In this document: one piece after another, positions 35,027 through 44,435 of the stretch | Layout of the letters: every line of letters starts with the position of its first letter | How positions within the stretch are numbered: position 1 is the stretch's first letter | Assembly (NCBI RefSeq): GCF_003260015.1 | Contig: NZ_QCXS01000002.1 | Location: 2,542,001 to 2,606,000 of the forward strand | DNA length: 64,000 nucleotides | DNA from: Nakamurella deserti | Lineage (GTDB): Bacteria; Actinomycetota; Actinomycetes; Mycobacteriales; Nakamurellaceae | Direction: 5' to 3' | The notes under the pieces: model-generated | Told to the model about the DNA's origin: nothing | The model's database searches: none | Seen by the model: the letters and a program-made list of their open reading frames with translations, nothing else | Position numbers and translations under genes: made by a program

Positions 35027-35800
35027 ATGTTCTCCAAGCGCGCTTCCCTGATCGCCGTCACCGCGGCCGGTCTCGCTCTGCTCGGTGCCTGCGGCAGCAA
35101 CGCCGACAACGCCGCGTCCAGCGTCTCCTCCGCCGCCTCCAGCGTGTCCTCCAGCGCGATGAGCTCCACCACGAGCCCGTCGTCGAGCTCCTCGTCCTCG
35201 ATGAGCTCGAGCTCCGCCCCGTCGTCGTCGATGGAGTCCTCGATGGAGTCGTCGGCGCCGATGGAGTCCTCCTCGATGGAGTCCACCGGAGCGATGGGTG
35301 CCTCCACCCTGGTCGGTGCGGGCTGTGCCGCCTACGCCGAGGCCGTCCCGACCGGCGCCGGCTCCGTCGAGGGCATGGCCGCCGACCCGGTCGCCACCGC
35401 CGCGTCGAACAACCCGCTGCTGACCACGCTCGTCAAGGCCGTCTCCGGCCAGGTCAACCCCCAGGTCAACCTGGTCAGCACCCTCAACGGCGACGAGTTC
35501 ACCGTGTTCGCCCCGGTCGACGAGGCCTTCGCCAAGGTCGACGCCGCCACCATGACGACGCTGACCACCGACGCCGATCTGCTCACCAAGATCCTGACCT
35601 ACCACGTCGTGCCCGGCCAGATCGCCCCCGACGCCATCGTCGGCACCCACACGACCGTCGAGGGCCAGGACCTGACCGTCGAGGGCTCGGGCGACGACCT
35701 GACCGTCAACGGCAACGCCGCGGTCATCTGCGGTGGCGTCAAGACCGCCAACGCGACCGTCTACCTGATCGACACCGTTCTGACCCCGCCGGCTTCCTGA
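35027..35800 (+). CDS. fasciclin-domain lipoprotein with Met/Ser/Glu-rich stalk (MPT83/MPT70-like)
   Basis: A 257-residue surface lipoprotein. A signal with lipobox LGAC (Cys22) is followed by a low-complexity stalk (about 24-92) of Ser, Ala, Met and Glu in which seven methionines fall between residues 45 and 90, mostly as SMES units; the DNA there repeats GATGGAGTC. Residues 110-255 form a fasciclin domain ([57 protein letters not shown]). Fasciclin proteins MPT70/MPT83 are SigK targets in mycobacteria. An AAAGG site precedes the ATG. A strong terminator follows. It is probably co-transcribed with the oxidoreductase. Confidence 0.9.
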   Translation: MFSKRASLIAVTAAGLALLGACGSNADNAASSVSSAASSVSSSAMSSTTSPSSSSSSSMSSSSAPSSSMESSMESSAPMESSSMESTGAMGASTLVGAGCAAYAEAVPTGAGSVEGMAADPVATAASNNPLLTTLVKAVSGQVNPQVNLVSTLNGDEFTVFAPVDEAFAKVDAATMTTLTTDADLLTKILTYHVVPGQIAPDAIVGTHTTVEGQDLTVEGSGDDLTVNGNAAVICGGVKTANATVYLIDTVLTPPAS

Positions 35801-35898
35801 TCCGGTGATCCCGGTGTGATCGGGCTCCCCGACCGCACCGGCACCGCACGACCCGACGGTCCGGCCCAGCCCCCGACTGGTCCGGGCCGCCGGCTGTG

Positions 35899-35936
35899 AC
35901 GAAGGACCGGACCGCTTCGGCGGTCCGGTCCTTCGT
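35899..35936 (+). terminator. strong terminator after the fasciclin gene
   Basis: A perfect 17-base stem (ACGAAGGACCGGACCGC with its complement) closed by a TTCG tetraloop, about 100 bases after the fasciclin stop. It is probably bidirectional with respect to the converging acetyltransferase gene. Confidence 0.8.
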
Positions 35937-36029
35937 CGTTGTCCCGGACCCACGTGACGGCGCGACCGCCGGTTGCCGCCGGCCCGACTGTGGACCCGGC
36001 TGACCGGCCTCACGGTCCGCCGCTGACCG

Positions 36030-36116
36030 GCTGGGCACTTCCCGCCCCGAACCGGGTAGGAATGTGCCCGCTGGGCGGGCACATTCCTACCCGAATCGGG
36101 GCCTGTTGTGCCCAGC
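36030..36116. repeat. intergenic palindromic repeat, copy C (87-base nested cruciform)
   Basis: The inner hairpin has perfect 19-base arms (36053-36071 and 36075-36093) around TGG. Outside it GCCCCGA/TCGGGGC and, past a 5/5 internal loop, GCTGGGCAC/GTGCCCAGC also pair perfectly. The element ends one base before the stop codon of the acetyltransferase gene and may end its transcript. It has the same architecture as copy A with different arm sequence. Confidence 0.75.
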
Positions 36117-36117
36117 C

Positions 36118-36936
36118 TCAGGCCGGCGCGCCGGCCACGCAGGCCGTGCCGATCCTGCGGAACCCGGCCCGGGCGTAGATGCGGCCGATAGCGGGACTCC
36201 CGGCCGACAGGAAACAGGTACCGACGCCGCGACGGTAGGCGTCGGCGGTCAGCCGGGCGGTCACCGCCGCTCCGATCCCCCGCCGACGGTAGGCCGGAAG
36301 CGTGGCCACACCGGTGATCTCACTGACATCGTCGCGGGGTGAGTGACTGCCGCCGCCGACCGCGCCGCGGTCGGTGAAAGCACCGGCGAGGGCGACGTCA
36401 CCGCGCGCGATGCGCTCACGGGTACGCCGGTGCACGTCGGGGAGCGTGGCCTCCGCGGCGCTGCGCTCGCGGTCCCCCACCGCACCCACCGAGGTTCCGG
36501 GCGTGGTGAAACCGAGCCCGATCGCCGTCTGCACCGAAGGCAGGTCCGGGTCGTCGGCGGTGAGCATCCGGACCCGGACGTCCGGCGGTGCGGGCGCGGA
36601 GCCGGTGTCCACCCGGTGCACCATCAACGGCAGCCGGTACACGGCCATCCCGGTGGCCCGCACCGTGTCGACCAGGCCGGGTCGCAGCTCGTCGACCCAT
36701 TCGAACGCCTCCGGCAGACCCAGCTCGCGTTGCCGGGTGCGCACCGCCACCACGTCCGCCGGCCGGATCGCGGTGTCCGTGTCGATGGCACCCGCCGCCG
36801 GGCGGGCGTAGAACGGGAAGTCCGCGGTGGACACGAACAGGGTGAACGGGCCGATCGTCTCGACGGTCGCCGAAGCTCGGGGCACCGTGTCGTAGTACGA
36901 CTCGATGGGATACAGCTCGGCGACGGTCGTCGGCAT
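36118..36936 (-). CDS. GNAT-family N-acetyltransferase
   Basis: A 272-residue acetyltransferase. The N-terminal half is variable; the C-terminal half has the acetyl-CoA fold, with SEITGVATLPAYRRRGIGAAVTARLTADAYRRGV supplying the RRRGIGAA pyrophosphate-binding loop, and IYARAGFRRIGTACVAG at the end. The acceptor substrate is unknown. The ATG at 36936 is preferred to longer frames because the coding bias begins there. It is transcribed towards the palindromic repeat C. Confidence 0.85.
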   Translation of the reverse strand: MPTTVAELYPIESYYDTVPRASATVETIGPFTLFVSTADFPFYARPAAGAIDTDTAIRPADVVAVRTRQRELGLPEAFEWVDELRPGLVDTVRATGMAVYRLPLMVHRVDTGSAPAPPDVRVRMLTADDPDLPSVQTAIGLGFTTPGTSVGAVGDRERSAAEATLPDVHRRTRERIARGDVALAGAFTDRGAVGGGSHSPRDDVSEITGVATLPAYRRRGIGAAVTARLTADAYRRGVGTCFLSAGSPAIGRIYARAGFRRIGTACVAGAPA

Positions 36937-37130
36937 GTCGCCGATCCTGTCCGGCGACCCCGTCGCGGTCAAGGCGGGCCGCGTCAGGGCGGTCCCTGAG
37001 CCGGAATTCAGGGTGTCCACCGGAGGTGCGGGCGGCGGCGGGCGGGCAGGGTGGTGGACAACGCGGACCGACCCGGAGTACCGGCCACCCGGCCGGTCAG
37101 GTACCGCGAACGCTCGAAGGAGCCACCGCC

Positions 37131-37298
37131 GTGCACACACTGGGCAAGATCGTCGTCGTCATCCTCGCCGTCTGGCTCGCGGTCAGCGTGCTGGGATTTT
37201 TGATCAAGGGCCTGTTCTGGCTCGGTGTTCTCGGTGGGCTCGCCTTCCTGGTCACCGCCGCGCTCGGAAGCCGCGGCAAGCTCCGCCACCGGGTCTGA
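37131..37298 (+). CDS. small two-helix membrane protein, unknown
   Basis: A 55-residue protein with two hydrophobic segments (about 4-24 and 26-44; KIVVVILAVWLAVSVLGFLI and LFWLGVLGGLAFLVTAALG) and a basic tail GSRGKLRHRV. GTG at 37131 is chosen for the AAGGAG site eight bases before it. Proteins of this type are common in actinobacteria, with no known function. It is divergent from the acetyltransferase gene. Confidence 0.7.
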   Translation: MHTLGKIVVVILAVWLAVSVLGFLIKGLFWLGVLGGLAFLVTAALGSRGKLRHRV

Positions 37299-37311
37299 GC
37301 GATCGGCCGCC

Positions 37312-38445
37312 TCAGCGGAGGAACCGCTCCAGCGCGTCCAGACCGCGTTCGATGGTCGTGGTGTCCCCCGCGAAGCTGAACCGGATGGCCGGGACCCCGC
37401 CGGGGTCGAAGTCGATGCCCGGCGCGATGGCCAGGCCCTGCTCGGCCAGCAACCGGCGGCACCACACCTCGGCGTCGTCGGTGAGGTGGGCGACGTCGGC
37501 GTAGACGTAGAAGGCACCGTCGGCGGGCGCCGGCCGGTCGAAGCCGAGGCCGGCGAGCCGGTCCAGCATGAGCCGCCGGTTCACGGCGTACCGGCCGACG
37601 TGGGCATCCAGCTCGGCGTAGGCGTCGAAGGCGGCGACCGCGGCGTACTGCGCCGGGGCCGGCGGGCAGATGCTGAAGTTGCCGCCCAGCCCCAGGACGG
37701 CATCCCGGAGGTCGTCGGGCACCAGGCACCAGCCGACCCGCCAGCCGGTCATCGAGAAGTACTTGGAGAACGAGTTCATCACCAGCCCCGACCGCGACGT
37801 GGACCAGGCGCAGGCGCCCGGCTCGCCGTAGCTGATGCCGTGGTAGATCTCGTCGGACACCAGCCGGATGCCGGCCGTCTCGCAGTACGTCGCCAGCTCG
37901 GCGAGCTCGGTGGCGCTGAGCATGGTGCCGGTGGGGTTGGCCGGGCTGGCGACCACGAGACCGTCGAGCGCGAGGTCCCGGATCTGAGCCACCGTGGGCT
38001 GGAAGCGCGTCGCCGGACCGGTGCGGATCGGCACCACCTCGCACCCCAGTGCCTGCAGGATGTTGCGGTAGGCCGGGTAGCAGGGCACCGCCATGCCGAC
38101 CCGCGCGCCGGGGTCGAACGCGGCCAGGAACGCCAGCGTGAACGCTCCCGACGAACCGGTGGTCACCACCACCGCGTCGGGATCGACCGCCAGGCCGTAC
38201 CAGTCGGCGTAGTGCCCGGCGATCGCCGATCGCAACGCCGGGATCCCGGGGGTCTCGGTGTAGCCGAGCACCTCGGTGTCCAGCACCGCCCGCATCGCCC
38301 GCCGTACCGGCTCGGGTGCCGGGGTCGACGGCTGACCGGCCGACAGGTTGAACACCGGCAGCCCCGCCTCGGCGCGCCGGGCCGCCGCCGCCCACACGTG
38401 CATCACGTGGAACGGCGGGGTGCTCCCCCGCGCGGACGACTTCAC
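37312..38445 (-). CDS. class I/II PLP-dependent aminotransferase
   Basis: A 377-residue fold-type I aminotransferase. It has [18 protein letters not shown] at the N-terminus, [36 protein letters not shown] and the PLP-lysine motif [16 protein letters not shown], and ends with a typical AIRFSFAG arginine region for substrate carboxylate. Aspartate or a similar amino acid is the expected substrate. It starts with GTG overlapping the purD stop (GTGA), so the two form an operon; a link with purine synthesis through aspartate or glycine supply is only a guess. Confidence 0.9.
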   Translation of the reverse strand: MKSSARGSTPPFHVMHVWAAAARRAEAGLPVFNLSAGQPSTPAPEPVRRAMRAVLDTEVLGYTETPGIPALRSAIAGHYADWYGLAVDPDAVVVTTGSSGAFTLAFLAAFDPGARVGMAVPCYPAYRNILQALGCEVVPIRTGPATRFQPTVAQIRDLALDGLVVASPANPTGTMLSATELAELATYCETAGIRLVSDEIYHGISYGEPGACAWSTSRSGLVMNSFSKYFSMTGWRVGWCLVPDDLRDAVLGLGGNFSICPPAPAQYAAVAAFDAYAELDAHVGRYAVNRRLMLDRLAGLGFDRPAPADGAFYVYADVAHLTDDAEVWCRRLLAEQGLAIAPGIDFDPGGVPAIRFSFAGDTTTIERGLDALERFLR

Positions 38446-39704
38446 GGGGCGGGGACCGTGACCCGTCCCTGCGCCGCGGCGAGGGCGATGTCGGTGCGAT
38501 GGTGCGAACCTCGTAGTCCGATGCCCGACACGCGTTCGTAGGCCTGCGTTCTCGCTTCGTCGAGGTCGCCCCCGAGGCCGAGCACCGACAGCACCCGGCC
38601 ACCGGCGGAGACCACCGCGCCGGTGTCGTCGGTGGCGGTGCCGGCGTGCAGCACCCCGTCGGCGTCCGCTCCGGTGATGACGTCACCCGTCACGGGGGCG
38701 CCCGGGTAGTTCTCGGCGGCGACGACCACGGTGACCGCCGACCCGTCCCGCCAGACCAGGTCGGTGTGGTCCGACAGGTCGCCGGCGGCCGATGCAGCCA
38801 GCAGCCCGGCCAGCGGGGTCTCGAGCAGCTCCAGGACCACCTGGGTCTCGGGATCGCCGAAGCGGCAGTTGAACTCGATGACCTGCGGGCCGGTGGGGGT
38901 GAGCACCAGCCCGGCGTACAGCAACCCGCTGAACGGGCTGCCGCGGCGGGCCATCTCGGCGATCACCGGATCCAGCACGGTCGCCCGGACGGTGGCGACG
39001 AGGTCGGCCGGCGCCCACGGCAGCGGCGCGTAGGCACCCATTCCGCCCGTGTTGGGCCCGGTGTCGCCGTCGCCGACGCGCTTGAAGTCCTGGGCGGGCA
39101 GCAGCGGCACCGCGCGGGTGCCGTCGCAGATCGCGAACAGCGACACCTCCGGCCCGGACAGGAAGCTCTCGATCAGCACCGGGTGCCCGCCGGCCAGGAC
39201 GTCCAGGGCGTGGTCGCGGGCGGTGGTCAGGTCCTCGGTGACGACGACGCCCTTGCCGGCGGCCAGCCCGTCGTCCTTGACCACGTAGGGCGCCCCGGTG
39301 GCGGCCAGCGCGGCGTCGACCTCGGCGGCCGCGGTGACCGGGAACGCCGCTGCGGTCGGCACTCCCGCTTGTGCCATGACGTCCTTGGCGAACGCCTTCG
39401 AACCCTCGATCCGGGCGGCGGCCGCGGACGGACCGAAGGCGGCGATCCCGGCGGCACGGACCGCGTCGGCGACCCCGGCGACCAGCGGCACCTCGGGACC
39501 GATCACCACCAGGTCGACTCCGATACCCCGGGCCAGCGCGGTGACGGCGGCGGGGTCGGCCACGGCGACGGGATGCGTGGTGGCCAGCGCCGCGGTACCG
39601 GCGTTGCCCGGGGCGACGTGCAGGGCGGTGACGGCGGGGTCGCGGTGCAGGGCACGCAGCAGGGCGTGCTCGCGGGCACCGGAGCCGATGACCAGGATCT
39701 TCAC
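38442..39704 (-). CDS. purD: phosphoribosylamine-glycine ligase
   Basis: Joins glycine to phosphoribosylamine, using ATP. The 420 residues show the ATP-grasp pattern: [19 protein letters not shown] (N-domain), [77 protein letters not shown] and [17 protein letters not shown] with metal ligands. The length is normal. The ATG at 39704 follows a short GGAG-type site. It overlaps the downstream aminotransferase by four bases. Confidence 0.97.
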   Translation of the reverse strand: MKILVIGSGAREHALLRALHRDPAVTALHVAPGNAGTAALATTHPVAVADPAAVTALARGIGVDLVVIGPEVPLVAGVADAVRAAGIAAFGPSAAAARIEGSKAFAKDVMAQAGVPTAAAFPVTAAAEVDAALAATGAPYVVKDDGLAAGKGVVVTEDLTTARDHALDVLAGGHPVLIESFLSGPEVSLFAICDGTRAVPLLPAQDFKRVGDGDTGPNTGGMGAYAPLPWAPADLVATVRATVLDPVIAEMARRGSPFSGLLYAGLVLTPTGPQVIEFNCRFGDPETQVVLELLETPLAGLLAASAAGDLSDHTDLVWRDGSAVTVVVAAENYPGAPVTGDVITGADADGVLHAGTATDDTGAVVSAGGRVLSVLGLGGDLDEARTQAYERVSGIGLRGSHHRTDIALAAAQGRVTVPAP

Positions 39705-39814
39705 GAGGAGTCAGGCTATCGGTCCGCGGCCCGGCGGCTCGACCGTCGGCACCCCGGCGGACATGACATCGTCGGGGGTCGGGGCGTCGGTCGGGACGCC
39801 CACGGGGGGCGGCC

Positions 39815-40045
39815 ATGGCATCAGCGGGGACGATGAGCCTCGGGGTCGATCCGTCGACCCCGCCGCGGCGGCTGCGCCTGGGGCTCACGGTGAACGCGCT
39901 GGCGGGCGTCGTCGCGGCCGTGGTCATGGGCTCGCCGCGGCCGGTGTCGGACGGCCTGTGGTTCTTCGCCTGCATGTCGGTGATGACGGTGGTCGACTAC
40001 CGCGACGAGGCCCGTCGGGCCGGACGGGCCGCCTGGTCAGTGTGA
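39815..40045 (+). CDS. small hypothetical membrane protein
   Basis: A 76-residue protein with strong third-position GC bias and no recognised domain. Two moderately hydrophobic segments are visible (LGLTVNALAGVVAAVVMGS, about 23-41, and LWFFACMSVMTVV, about 48-60), followed by a short charged tail. It is divergent from purD and converges on psuG, ending 31 bases before that gene's stop. Confidence 0.6.
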   Translation: MASAGTMSLGVDPSTPPRRLRLGLTVNALAGVVAAVVMGSPRPVSDGLWFFACMSVMTVVDYRDEARRAGRAAWSV

Positions 40046-40075
40046 CGGGCGGCGATCCGTCGGCCGGCGCGGCGG

Positions 40076-41005
40076 TCAGCCCAGTCGGGCGCGTTCGGCG
40101 AGGACCGACGCGACCTGGCCGCCGAGGGCCACGTTGCCGCGGTAGACGTTGACGTTCACCTCGAGGCTCTCGCCACCGGTGGCGCGCTGTACGTAGTCGA
40201 GCAGGAACGGCGTGGTGTCGTTGCCGGCGATCCCCAGCGCCGCGGCCTCCGCGAGCGCCTCGACGAGGACGGTCTGGTGGGTGCGCGGGTCGAGTTGGAG
40301 CTCCTCGGCGACCGGGTTGGCCAACAGCACCGCCGACGGCAACCGGAGGCGGTCGCGCATGGTGACGACGTCGGCGGCCTCCTCCGGGGTGTCGACCCGG
40401 TACTCGATCCGGAAGCCGGAGTCGCGGACGTAGAACCCGGGGAAGGCGTGCGTGCGGTAGCCCAGGACGCCGATGTTCAGCGTCTCCATCCGCTCCAGGG
40501 TGGCCCCCACGTCGAGGATGGACTTGACGCCGGCGCTGACCACCAGGATCGGCGTCGTCGACAGCGCGAGCAGATCGGCCGACTCGTCGAAGGTCACCGA
40601 CGCCTCGCGGTGGACGCCGCCCAGGCCGCCGGTGGAGAACACCTGGATGCCGGCCGCGTGCGCGAGCAGCGCGGTGGCCGCGACCGTGGTGCCGCCGGAC
40701 AGCCCGCGGGCCATCGCGATGGGCAGGTCGCGGATGCTGATCTTGACGTTGTCGTCGGCCGCGGCGAGCCGCTCGATCTCGGACTCGGACAGGCCGACGA
40801 CGGCCTCGCCGTCCACGACGCCGATGGTGGCCGGCTGGACGCCCGCCTCCCGCAGCGACACCTCGGCCTCCATGGCCACCGCGAGGTTGCGGGGTCGCGG
40901 CAGGCCGTGGGTGAAGATGGTCGACTCCAGGGCCAGCACCGGCCGCTGCTCGCGGAGCGCGTCCTGCACCTGCGCCGAGATCCTGATGGCCGAGAAGTCC
41001 GTCAC
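40076..41005 (-). CDS. psuG: pseudouridine-5'-phosphate glycosidase
   Basis: Cleaves pseudouridine 5'-phosphate into uracil and ribose 5-phosphate. The 309 residues match the family closely: PVLALESTIFTHGLPRPRN, GVVDGEAVVGLSESEIE, RDLPIAMARGLSGGTTVAATALLAHAAGI, FSTGGLGGVHR (metal and phosphate site), VSAGVKSILDVG and GNDTTPFLLDYVQRATGGESLEVNV. No pseudouridine kinase (PsuK) is adjacent, although one usually is. Its place 146 bases downstream of the LacI/nucleoside-hydrolase operon, with a palindrome in the gap, suggests joint control of nucleoside breakdown. Confidence 0.95.
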   Translation of the reverse strand: MTDFSAIRISAQVQDALREQRPVLALESTIFTHGLPRPRNLAVAMEAEVSLREAGVQPATIGVVDGEAVVGLSESEIERLAAADDNVKISIRDLPIAMARGLSGGTTVAATALLAHAAGIQVFSTGGLGGVHREASVTFDESADLLALSTTPILVVSAGVKSILDVGATLERMETLNIGVLGYRTHAFPGFYVRDSGFRIEYRVDTPEEAADVVTMRDRLRLPSAVLLANPVAEELQLDPRTHQTVLVEALAEAAALGIAGNDTTPFLLDYVQRATGGESLEVNVNVYRGNVALGGQVASVLAERARLG

Positions 41006-41130
41006 GTTCTGCCTTTCCGGGGTCGGGCGGGACTGTCGTGCACGGCGCCACCGGTCGTCCCCGGGGCGGTCGCGACACTCGCGCCGAGCCGCGCTCGCGG
41101 CCGCCGGAGACTATCACGGACTGGCATTAT

Positions 41131-41141
41131 GCGTTTAACGC
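41131..41141. promoter_or_regulatory. candidate LacI-family operator (GCGTT-T-AACGC)
   Basis: A perfect 5-1-5 inverted repeat with the AACG/CGTT half-sites favoured by LacI-type proteins, in the AT-richest part of the gap between the nucleoside hydrolase stop and the psuG start. It probably places psuG under the upstream LacI regulator. Confidence 0.5.
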
Positions 41142-41151
41142 CCGGGCATCC

Positions 41152-42096
41152 TCATTTGCCGTCGAGACGGGCCAGAGCGGCCATGACCAGGTCCCAGAAC
41201 CGGTCCCGGTCCAGCCCGAGGCCGATGCGGTGCCGGCAGTCCAGGGGCGCCGGCCCGCGTAGGTCGACGACGGTGCGGCCGGCGGTCAGCGCGCCGGCGG
41301 TCTCCACGGCGATCGGCGCGTCCGTGACGGTGAACACCGTCGGGTCCACCAGGTACACGACCGGGCACAGGTCGTGCACCGGCGGGTGCTCGAACCCCTG
41401 CTCGACGAGGTACCGCTCGGCGAAGAAGTCGAGCAGGTCGGCACTGAAGCGGCCCACACGCGTTCCGAGGCCGCTGAGTCGCGCCCGGACCTCCGCGGTC
41501 GCCAGCGCCTGGTGCGTGACCTTGAGGCCCATCATCGTGACCGGCCAGCCGGCGTCGAACACCGCGGCCGCCGCCTCCGGGTCGACGTGGATGTTGAACT
41601 CCGCCGACGGCGTGATGTTGCCCTGGGTGGCCGCCCCGCCCATGATCACCACCTCGGCGACGAGGTCGGCGATCGCCGGTTCCCGCCGCAGGGCAAGCGC
41701 CAGGTTCGTCAGCGGGCCGGTGGCGACCAGCGTGACGGCGCCGGCTCCGGCGGCGGTGACCAGGTCGACGATGACCTGGTCGGCGGGCCGCGGATCGATC
41801 TCCCCCGGCGCCACCGGCAGCGCCGGTCCGTCGAGCCCGCTCGGTCCGTGGATGCCGGTCGCGGGCACGTGCTCCCGGGTCAGCGGGCGCTGGGCACCGC
41901 GGGCGACGACGACGCTGCCGGTGCGCCCGGCGACCTCCACCACGGCCAGCGCGTTGCGGGTGACCAGGTCCACGGTCTGGTTGCCGCAGACGGTCGTGAC
42001 CGCCGCGACCTCGAGTTCCGGGCTGCCGAACGCCGCGAACAGCGCGAGGGCGTCGTCGTGGCCGGGGTCGCAGTCGATGATCACGGTGCGGGTCAT
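41152..42096 (-). CDS. inosine/uridine-preferring nucleoside hydrolase
   Basis: A 314-residue enzyme that hydrolyses ribonucleosides to ribose and base. The N-terminal TVIIDCDPGHDDALALFAAF carries the calcium-binding aspartates of the family; then come VAAVTTVCGNQTVDLVTRNAL, LVATGPLTNLALALRR, VVIMGGAATQGNITPSAEFNIHVDPEAAAAVF and HDLCPVVYLVDPTVF with the last metal ligand. Purine versus pyrimidine preference cannot be told. A GGGAGG site precedes the ATG, which overlaps the LacI stop (ATGA). Confidence 0.94.
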   Translation of the reverse strand: MTRTVIIDCDPGHDDALALFAAFGSPELEVAAVTTVCGNQTVDLVTRNALAVVEVAGRTGSVVVARGAQRPLTREHVPATGIHGPSGLDGPALPVAPGEIDPRPADQVIVDLVTAAGAGAVTLVATGPLTNLALALRREPAIADLVAEVVIMGGAATQGNITPSAEFNIHVDPEAAAAVFDAGWPVTMMGLKVTHQALATAEVRARLSGLGTRVGRFSADLLDFFAERYLVEQGFEHPPVHDLCPVVYLVDPTVFTVTDAPIAVETAGALTAGRTVVDLRGPAPLDCRHRIGLGLDRDRFWDLVMAALARLDGK

Positions 42097-43073
42097 GATG
42101 GGTCCTCCCGGGGGGCGGCGGTCGACGACCGGATGACGAGCGAACTGGGCAACACCACGGACCGGCCGGCCGGCGCGCTGCCCCGGATCTCCTCGAGCAG
42201 CAGCGTCACGGCGCGGCGGCCCAGCTCGGCGGCGTCCATCGCCACCGTGGTCAAGGGTGGCGCGGTGATCGAGGAGAGGGCGTTGTCGTCGAAGGAGGCG
42301 ACCGAGAAGTCGTGTGGGACGGACAGTCCGACCGCGGCGAGGGCGGCCAGCACGCCGTAGGCCTGCACGTCGGTGGCCGTCACGATCGCGGTGATCCCCG
42401 AACGGCGCCACCCCGCGAGCGCGTCCGTGGTCAGCTCCCGGGCGAGGGCGAGGTCCAGCCCGCAACCGGTGGTCGACACCTCGCCGCCGAACGCGGCGGC
42501 GAAGACCTCCCGTCGGAGGGTGAAGCTCGTGCGTGACCGGGCGGAGTCGACGTAGGCCACCCGCCGGTGGCCGATCCCCGCCAGGTGGGCACCCAGCGCG
42601 GCGGCCCCCCGGCCGACGTCGAAGTGGACGCCCGTGGGCCCGCCGGGCACGCCGGGCTCGTCCAGGACGACCACCGGCACCGGACCACCGCCGACGGCCT
42701 GACCGTCCGGCTCGTCGCGGTGCACCAGCATCCCGTCGACCCCCATCGACGCCAGCGTGGCGTGATCCGGCCGCGACCCGGTGGCCAGTAGCAGCGCGGT
42801 GTCGGCGCCCGACGCCGTACTGACCCCGGAGGCGATGGCGGCGATGAACGGGTTCACGAGATCGTCGGTGAGCAGGGCGATCCGGCCGTGGGTTCCGGTG
42901 ACCAACGAGCGCGCCGCCGGGTTGACCACGTAACCCAGCTCGCGGACGGCCTGCTCGACGCGGGTCCGGGTGTCGGCGGAGACCCGTCCCGCGCCCTTGC
43001 CGTTCACGACCAGCGAGACCGTCGCGATCGACACGCCGGCGCGGGCGGCGACGTCGGTGGCCTTGACCGCCAT
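42093..43073 (-). CDS. LacI-family transcriptional regulator of nucleoside use
   Basis: A 326-residue repressor. The N-terminal headpiece is VKATDVAARAGVSIATVSLVVNGKGAGRVSADTRTRVEQAVRELGYVVNPAARSL, and the sugar-binding-like core ends with TAIVTATDVQAYGVLAALAAVGLSVPHDFSVASFDDNALSSITAPPLTTVAMDAAELGRRAV. The ATG at 43073 starts exactly at the headpiece. It is first in an operon with the nucleoside hydrolase; a nucleoside or ribose-type effector is likely, and the palindrome at 41131 is a candidate site for the downstream psuG. Confidence 0.93.
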   Translation of the reverse strand: MAVKATDVAARAGVSIATVSLVVNGKGAGRVSADTRTRVEQAVRELGYVVNPAARSLVTGTHGRIALLTDDLVNPFIAAIASGVSTASGADTALLLATGSRPDHATLASMGVDGMLVHRDEPDGQAVGGGPVPVVVLDEPGVPGGPTGVHFDVGRGAAALGAHLAGIGHRRVAYVDSARSRTSFTLRREVFAAAFGGEVSTTGCGLDLALARELTTDALAGWRRSGITAIVTATDVQAYGVLAALAAVGLSVPHDFSVASFDDNALSSITAPPLTTVAMDAAELGRRAVTLLLEEIRGSAPAGRSVVLPSSLVIRSSTAAPREDPS

Positions 43074-43218
43074 CCCGCACCTCCGTCGCCGTGGTCCCGT
43101 GGTCCCGGTCGGAGCATAGGACGGGGGACGGGGCCCGGGCCGCCGCCGTGCAACCCCACGGGCGGTCCGCACCGTCCCGGCCGTGCCGCGACCGCGGCGA
43201 CGACCGAAGGGTGTCCCG

Positions 43219-44435
43219 ATGATGCTCCGCTCCCCGTCCGGCTCCGCGCGTTCCCGGACGCGATGGCGGGCGGTGGCTGCGCTCGCCGCGGTGGGGGTTC
43301 TCGGCGGTGGTGTCGCCCTGGTGGGGTGCGGCGGCACCACGGCGACGTCCAGGGGTGGGGCGACCCGGGCGGCCGTTCGGCGTCGGCCTTCCCCGGCACC
43401 GACACCGGGGTACGGCAGCGCTTCGTGGACGGCGGCGTGACCGGAGCGGCCGCCACCGCACCGGCGTGGGCCTACGACGCGAGCGGGGTCGTCGATGCGG
43501 CGACGGCCGAGAGGCCGGCCACCGCGTTGGGGGTGAGCGGTGCGGCGACCCCGGGTGACCATGAATGGGTCGTGGGTTCCACCGACGGCACCGGGCCGCG
43601 TTTCGCCCTGCGGGCGGACGGCTGGGCGAGCTTCGGCTTCGACGATCCGACCTCGCAACCCGGTGCCTGCACCTACTACGTCCCCGAGGACCCGGTCGTG
43701 AGCACCTGGTCGTTCCCCGATCAACAGGTCACCGACGTGGTCACGGCCGCGGACGGGGCGGTGTCCTCGGCGACGCGCCGGGACGACCAGGTCAGCATCG
43801 TGACGTCGCAGGCGCAGCGGTGCACCCCGCAGGGCGGGGTGGGACTGTCGCCGGACGAGGCCGCCCGGCGGGCCACCGCCGTCATCGTCGCGCTGGGCGC
43901 CGACCCGGCCGACTTCCGGTTCGGCACCCCGGGCACGGGCGGCGGGACGGCGGCGGCGGCGGGTTCCCTGACGGTGGACGTGTCGGCGACGCACCTGCAC
44001 GACGGCGTCGACACCGCCCAGGTGTGGACCTTCCGGTTCCTCGCCGACCGGCTGGCGGGGATGAGCGGGGCCGCGGCGACCTTCGTCGACCTCGGCACCG
44101 TGCCGACGATCAGCGCGGCGGCGGCGGTGCAGCGGCTGAACGACCCGGCGTCCGGGCCGGTCGTGCGCGCCGGTATCCCGATGCCCGCCGACAGCTCCGG
44201 TTCCCGGTTCGCCTCCGGGACGGAGCCGGTGGCACCGGCTCCACCGACGCTGGACGACCGGATCCGCTGGCCGGTCGACACCGTCGCGATCACCGCAGCG
44301 ACGATCACGACGGTTCAGCAGGTCTCGTCCGACGGTGGTGTGCTCCTGGTCCCCAGTTGGACCTTGATCGACGACGACGACCGTTCGTGGTCGGTGATCG
44401 CCGTCGCCGAGGAAGCCCTGGACCTCGAGCCCTGA
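43219..44435 (+). pseudogene. lipoprotein gene interrupted by a single-base frameshift
   Basis: The first part (43219 to about 43360) encodes a lipoprotein signal with basic start and lipobox LVGC (Cys37); this frame stops at 43440. The body of the protein, from about WGDPGGRSASAFPGTDTG to the stop at 44435, continues in the frame one base back, with strong coding bias and about 360 residues. One extra G in the GGGG run near 43353-43356 would join them. Either the sequence has an error, the gene is broken in this strain, or ribosomes slip. The protein itself is not recognised; it has a Thr/Ala/Ser-rich character and an external location is expected. Confidence 0.7.
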
